A stretch of DNA of 64,000 nt from Burkholderia pseudomultivorans (GTDB taxonomy: Bacteria; Pseudomonadota; Gammaproteobacteria; Burkholderiales; Burkholderiaceae), in assembly GCF_001718415.1 (NCBI RefSeq), contig NZ_CP013377.1:1054001-1118000 (forward strand). Direction: 5' to 3'. Positions 61,085-64,000 of this stretch are shown here, one piece after another. A model generated the notes under the pieces. It was given only the letters and a program-made list of their open reading frames with translations. It did not search any database and was not told the DNA's origin. How positions within the stretch are numbered: the stretch's first letter is position 1; each line of letters starts with the position of its first letter. A program made the position numbers and the translations under genes.

Positions 61085-61365
61085 GCGAACGGCCCCGTGC
61101 CGGCGAGCCAGACGATCACGGCGACCACGAGGCCGATCGCGGTGCAGACGGCAAGCTGGTAGGGCACGACGGCGGCCCAGCCGGTCGCGACGAACACGCG
61201 ATGCGCGACGATCGCGCCGATCACGCCGACGAGCGCACTGACGAGCCAGAGCGGGAAGTACGCGCCGAACAGCGCGAAGGACGGGGCGCCGCGCGAGGTA
61301 CAGCCGGCGAGCGGCATGGCGGGCACCAGGATGGCGGCGACGCGCAGCGGCGTTGTTTTTCTCAT
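61081..61365 (-). CDS. YtcA-type small lipoprotein
   Basis: A 94-residue protein with a lipoprotein signal (PAMPLAGC, Cys22) and two following membrane segments (about 30-55 and 66-88). This fits the YtcA family, small proteins in front of HlyD and FUSC genes and resembling the AaeX/DUF1656 type. It is the first gene of the operon; no strong ribosome site was seen before ATG 61365. Function unknown; likely a small pump component. Confidence 0.8.
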   Translation of the reverse strand: MRKTTPLRVAAILVPAMPLAGCTSRGAPSFALFGAYFPLWLVSALVGVIGAIVAHRVFVATGWAAVVPYQLAVCTAIGLVVAVIVWLAGTGPFA

Positions 61366-61914
61366 GATGTGACGAGCTCGACGATGGGGGTGGAGGCCGG
61401 GCGCGGCGCAACGCGAACCGTCGCCGCGACGGCGGTTGCGCGATATGGGGCCGATAATAAATCAGCGCGATGCCGGCGGCTAGCGGTCCGGCGCGCTTCG
61501 ATGGCGGCGCGGGACGGGGCGTGCGGTTCGGTTCGTGGTGGTCGCCTGCGCCCGAATAGCCGCGCCGATGCCGGTTCGGCGGTGCTCGGCGCCGGCGCCG
61601 GCCGGGCGGTTGGCGCGCCCGTCGGCATGGGTTCGTGTAGGTTTGCTAACGGATGGTAAAGGATCGTCAGATGAAAGGCCGGACGGCGCATTGACGCGCG
61701 AACCGGATGGAATCGACGCGCGAACCTCGGGTTGCCGCACGGACGGGCACGAATCGCGCTTGTCGAAACCGGCGACGAAAGCGGCGCCCCGCACCGTCCG
61801 GGCCGGACGAGCGGACGCCATGGATATGTGTACCATCCTGCGTACGGCGCGAAGCGCGGCGATCCCGCCCGACGCGCATCGCGAAAGCGGTATCGCCACG
61901 AGGATGAGTGCTCC
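61366..61914. other. divergent region between the YtcA operon and the metallophosphoesterase
   Basis: 549 bases. Frames crossing it show no family features. A short AT-richer stretch, ATATGG followed by GATAATAAATCAG, near 61441-61470 could hold the promoter of the YtcA operon, and a second (TTTGCTAACGGATGGTAAAGG) near 61640-61665 a promoter for the phosphoesterase. No dyad stands out. Confidence 0.4.
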
Positions 61915-63063
61915 ATGCGCAGTTTCTTTGTCCGGTTCATTGCAATCGGCGTGCTGTTCCATCTGTACGTCGGGTTGCGGATCATTCCCGACGCATTCGC
62001 TTCACCGCTCGCGCGCACGCTCGCGGCGCTCGTGCTGGCCAGCTTCTGCGTGCTGATCCCGGTCGGCATGTTCTCGCGCCGCTTCGACGAAGGCTGGCCC
62101 GCGACGCTGTTCGGCTGGGCCGGCGCGCTCGCGATGGGCTTCTTCTCGTCGCTGCTGGTGCTGACCTTCCTGCGCGAGTTCGTGCTGCTCGGTGCGTTCC
62201 TGTGGCGGCATCTGCCGGGCGCGGGCGCATGGACCGGCGCGGCGTCCGATACGGCGCGCGGCGTGCTGGTCGGCGCGCTGCTGGTCACGGCGATCGGCTT
62301 CGTCGGCGCGCGGCGCACGGCGGCGGTCAGGCACGTGTCGATTCCGGTGGCGGGGCTGCCGCCGGCGCTCGACGGCCTGAAGATCGTGCAGCTGTCCGAC
62401 ATCCACGTCGGGCCGACGATCAAGCGTCCCTACGTCGAGCGGATCGTGCGCGCGGTCAACGCGCTCGACGCCGACTGCGTCGTGGTGACGGGCGACGTGG
62501 TCGACGGCTCGGTCGAGCGCCTGCGCGCGCATACGGCGCCGCTCGGGACGATGCGCTCGCGTCACGGCAGCTTTCTCGTGACGGGCAACCACGAGTACTA
62601 CGCGGGTGCGCATGCGTGGATCGACGAATTCCGGCGCATCGGCCTGACGGTGCTGCTGAACGAGCACGTGCTGATCGAGCACGACGGCGCGCGCGCGGTG
62701 CTCGCGGGCGTGACCGATTTCACCGCGGGCGGATTCGACCCGGCGCATCGCAGCGATCCGGCGCGTGCGCTGGCGGGCGCGCCGCCGGAAGTCGGCACGC
62801 GGATCCTGCTCGCGCATCAGCCGCGCAGTGCGGAGCACGCGAACCGGGCCGGTTTCTCGGTGCAGTTGTCGGGGCATACGCACGGCGGCCAGTTCCTGCC
62901 GTGGCCGCCGTTCGTGCGTCTGCAACAGCCCGTGATCGGCGGGCTCAGCCGTGTCGGCGACATGTGGCTCTATACGAGCCGCGGAACCGGGTACTGGGGG
63001 CCGCCGAACCGCTTCGGCGTGCCCTCCGAGATCACGCTGATCCGGCTCACGCGCGGCGCGTAG
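61915..63063 (+). CDS. membrane-anchored metallophosphoesterase (YkuE-like)
   Basis: A 382-residue protein with about four N-terminal membrane segments (residues 5-25, 35-52, 63-88, 113-130) and a calcineurin-like phosphoesterase domain: LSDIHVGPT (about 161-169), VVTGDVVDGS, LVTGNHEYYAG and LSGHTHGGQFLPW supply the Asp, Asn and His metal ligands. Family members act on the cell surface or on phospholipid-like phosphates; substrate unknown. ATG 61915 is used; GAGG lies 11 bases upstream. Confidence 0.88.
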   Translation: MRSFFVRFIAIGVLFHLYVGLRIIPDAFASPLARTLAALVLASFCVLIPVGMFSRRFDEGWPATLFGWAGALAMGFFSSLLVLTFLREFVLLGAFLWRHLPGAGAWTGAASDTARGVLVGALLVTAIGFVGARRTAAVRHVSIPVAGLPPALDGLKIVQLSDIHVGPTIKRPYVERIVRAVNALDADCVVVTGDVVDGSVERLRAHTAPLGTMRSRHGSFLVTGNHEYYAGAHAWIDEFRRIGLTVLLNEHVLIEHDGARAVLAGVTDFTAGGFDPAHRSDPARALAGAPPEVGTRILLAHQPRSAEHANRAGFSVQLSGHTHGGQFLPWPPFVRLQQPVIGGLSRVGDMWLYTSRGTGYWGPPNRFGVPSEITLIRLTRGA

Positions 63064-63077
63064 GCGCCGCGTCCCGG

Positions 63078-63662
63078 TCAGGCGATGCGCGCGATATCGT
63101 CGAAATCGAAGCGCGGGCTGCGCGGGTGCAGGCCGGCCGGATCGCCGTAGCCAAGGTTCACGAGGAAGTTGGTCCGGATCGTGGTGCCCGCGAAGAATGC
63201 GGCGTCGACCTTCGCGGCGTCGAAGCCCGACATCGGGCCCGCGTCGAGGCCGAGCGCGCGGGCGGCCAGGATCAGGTAAGCGCCCTGCAGCGACGAATTG
63301 CGGAACGCGGTGGCCTCGATCAGCGCGTCGTTGCCGGCGAACCAGCTGCGCGCGTCGGCGTGCGGGAACAGCCGCGGCAGATGTTCGTGGAACGCGAGGT
63401 CCATGCCGACGATCACGGTGACGGGCGCGGCCATCGTCTTCGCGAGATTGCCTTCGGACAGCGCCGGTTTCAGGCGCGCCTTCGCGTCGGGCGACTTGAC
63501 GAACACGAAGCGGGCGGGGCTCGAGTTCGCCGAAGTCGGGCCGAATTTCGCCAGGTCGATCAGCCGGTGCAGCAGCGCGTCGTCGACAGGCTTGTCCTGC
63601 CACGCGTTGTGCGTGCGGGCCGTGAGGAACAACTGGTCGAGTGCGGAATCGGAGAGCGTCAT
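63078..63662 (-). CDS. nitroreductase-family flavoprotein (RutE/malonic semialdehyde reductase-like)
   Basis: A 194-residue FMN protein. It begins [20 protein letters not shown] and has [37 protein letters not shown] and [20 protein letters not shown], all of which fit proteins annotated as malonic semialdehyde reductase RutE, which reduce the 3-oxopropanoate formed in pyrimidine breakdown. No rut operon is near, so its pathway is open. Start 63662; the ribosome site is weak. Confidence 0.85.
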   Translation of the reverse strand: MTLSDSALDQLFLTARTHNAWQDKPVDDALLHRLIDLAKFGPTSANSSPARFVFVKSPDAKARLKPALSEGNLAKTMAAPVTVIVGMDLAFHEHLPRLFPHADARSWFAGNDALIEATAFRNSSLQGAYLILAARALGLDAGPMSGFDAAKVDAAFFAGTTIRTNFLVNLGYGDPAGLHPRSPRFDFDDIARIA

Positions 63663-63900
63663 GATGGGATCCGGGAAACAGCCGTCCGGCTCGCGCCGGA
63701 GGGCGTGGTGAAAAAGCGCGGCGCGCCGGCGGGCGGCGCGTTGCGACAGGCCGCGATGATAGCGTGATGCATGCCGGTTTGCCGCGGGCGGCCACGGCGC
63801 GCGGCGAGCGGCCGGCGCGAATGAGATCGCATGGCGGCGCCGCGCGCCCTTGGCTAGTATGCAGGCATGGCGTGTTCGCCCGTTCGCTGTCCCTATCCTC

Positions 63901-64000
63901 ATGTCGACGCCCGATCTTTTCGCCGATACACCCGTTCCCGACGTGGACTGGTATCCGGACTGGCTCGCGCTGCCGGACGCCGACCGCCTGCTGGCCGCGC
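63901..64000 (+). CDS. probable AlkB-family 2-oxoglutarate dioxygenase (3' end outside window)
   Basis: Only the first 33 codons are present. They read [20 protein letters not shown] and then [13 protein letters not shown], which is the usual start of AlkB-like DNA/RNA demethylases in Burkholderia (LFADxPVPDVxWYPDWL). The iron ligands lie outside the window. The 238 bases between this start and the divergent nitroreductase show no other gene. Confidence 0.6.
   Translation, partial: MSTPDLFADTPVPDVDWYPDWLALPDADRLLAA

Noticed and set aside
1..64000. tRNA genes, rRNA genes and CRISPR arrays.
   Set aside because: No cloverleaf with CCA-like end, no rRNA motif and no regularly spaced direct repeats were noticed while reading; a covariance search was not possible.
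1..64000. Insertion sequences, integrases or phage genes at the cassette borders.
   Set aside because: No transposase or recombinase was recognised and no terminal repeats bound the T6SS cassette, so acquisition is supported only by composition and gene order.

Overview
The window looks like a piece of a Burkholderia replicon, most likely chromosome 2 of a Burkholderia cepacia complex or close species. It is GC-rich with strong G/C third-position bias. It carries a CepI/RsaM/CepR quorum-sensing locus, Burkholderia-type porin, DUF3331 and DUF4148 proteins, and many LysR regulators and efflux systems. Assignments come from reading the sequence and from memory of protein families; no search was run. 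No transposase, integrase, phage module, tRNA, rRNA or CRISPR array was recognised.

Region 1 (1-19813, all + strand) is the distal part of a type VI secretion (T6SS) locus: tssB (cut by the window edge), tssC, hcp, tssJ, tssK, then a cargo cassette, then tssL, tssM and a second tssL-like gene. The cassette (about 4450-13167) holds a small membrane protein, vgrG, a DUF4123 adaptor, a VasX-like pore-forming effector, two tandem near-duplicate membrane proteins that are probably immunity proteins, and a PAAR tip protein. It is visibly more AT-rich than the core genes, yet its last gene overlaps tssL by four bases. tssA, E, F, G and H are not here and presumably lie upstream.

Region 2 (20105-31104): a DUF3331 orphan; ndh divergent from a TetR regulator across a palindrome; a LysR/short-chain dehydrogenase divergent pair; and soxR divergent from a complete RND efflux operon, with a textbook 19-bp-spacer SoxR promoter between them.

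Region 3 (31235-41725) is metabolic: an NCS1 nucleobase-type permease, a dehydrogenase, a decayed VOC gene, a LysR regulator with an MHS-type transporter, another MFS transporter, an isochorismatase-type hydrolase, a YtcJ-like amidohydrolase and a LuxR-type regulator.

Region 4 (42017-52301): a SnoaL-like secreted protein divergent from an HxlR regulator across a perfect 15-bp inverted repeat; a YXWGXW-type protein; a porin with a long leader; rnk; DUF4148; a CBS protein; ribA; a LysR regulator divergent from an MFS/PanE-like pair; a small membrane protein; and a predicted sRNA of about 57 nt.

Region 5 (52412-64000): cepI and a co-directional downstream gene, rsaM and cepR with a cep box; an MgtC family protein with a structured leader; a four-gene YtcA/HlyD/FUSC/TolC efflux operon; a metallophosphoesterase; a RutE-like nitroreductase; and the first 33 codons of a probable AlkB-type dioxygenase.
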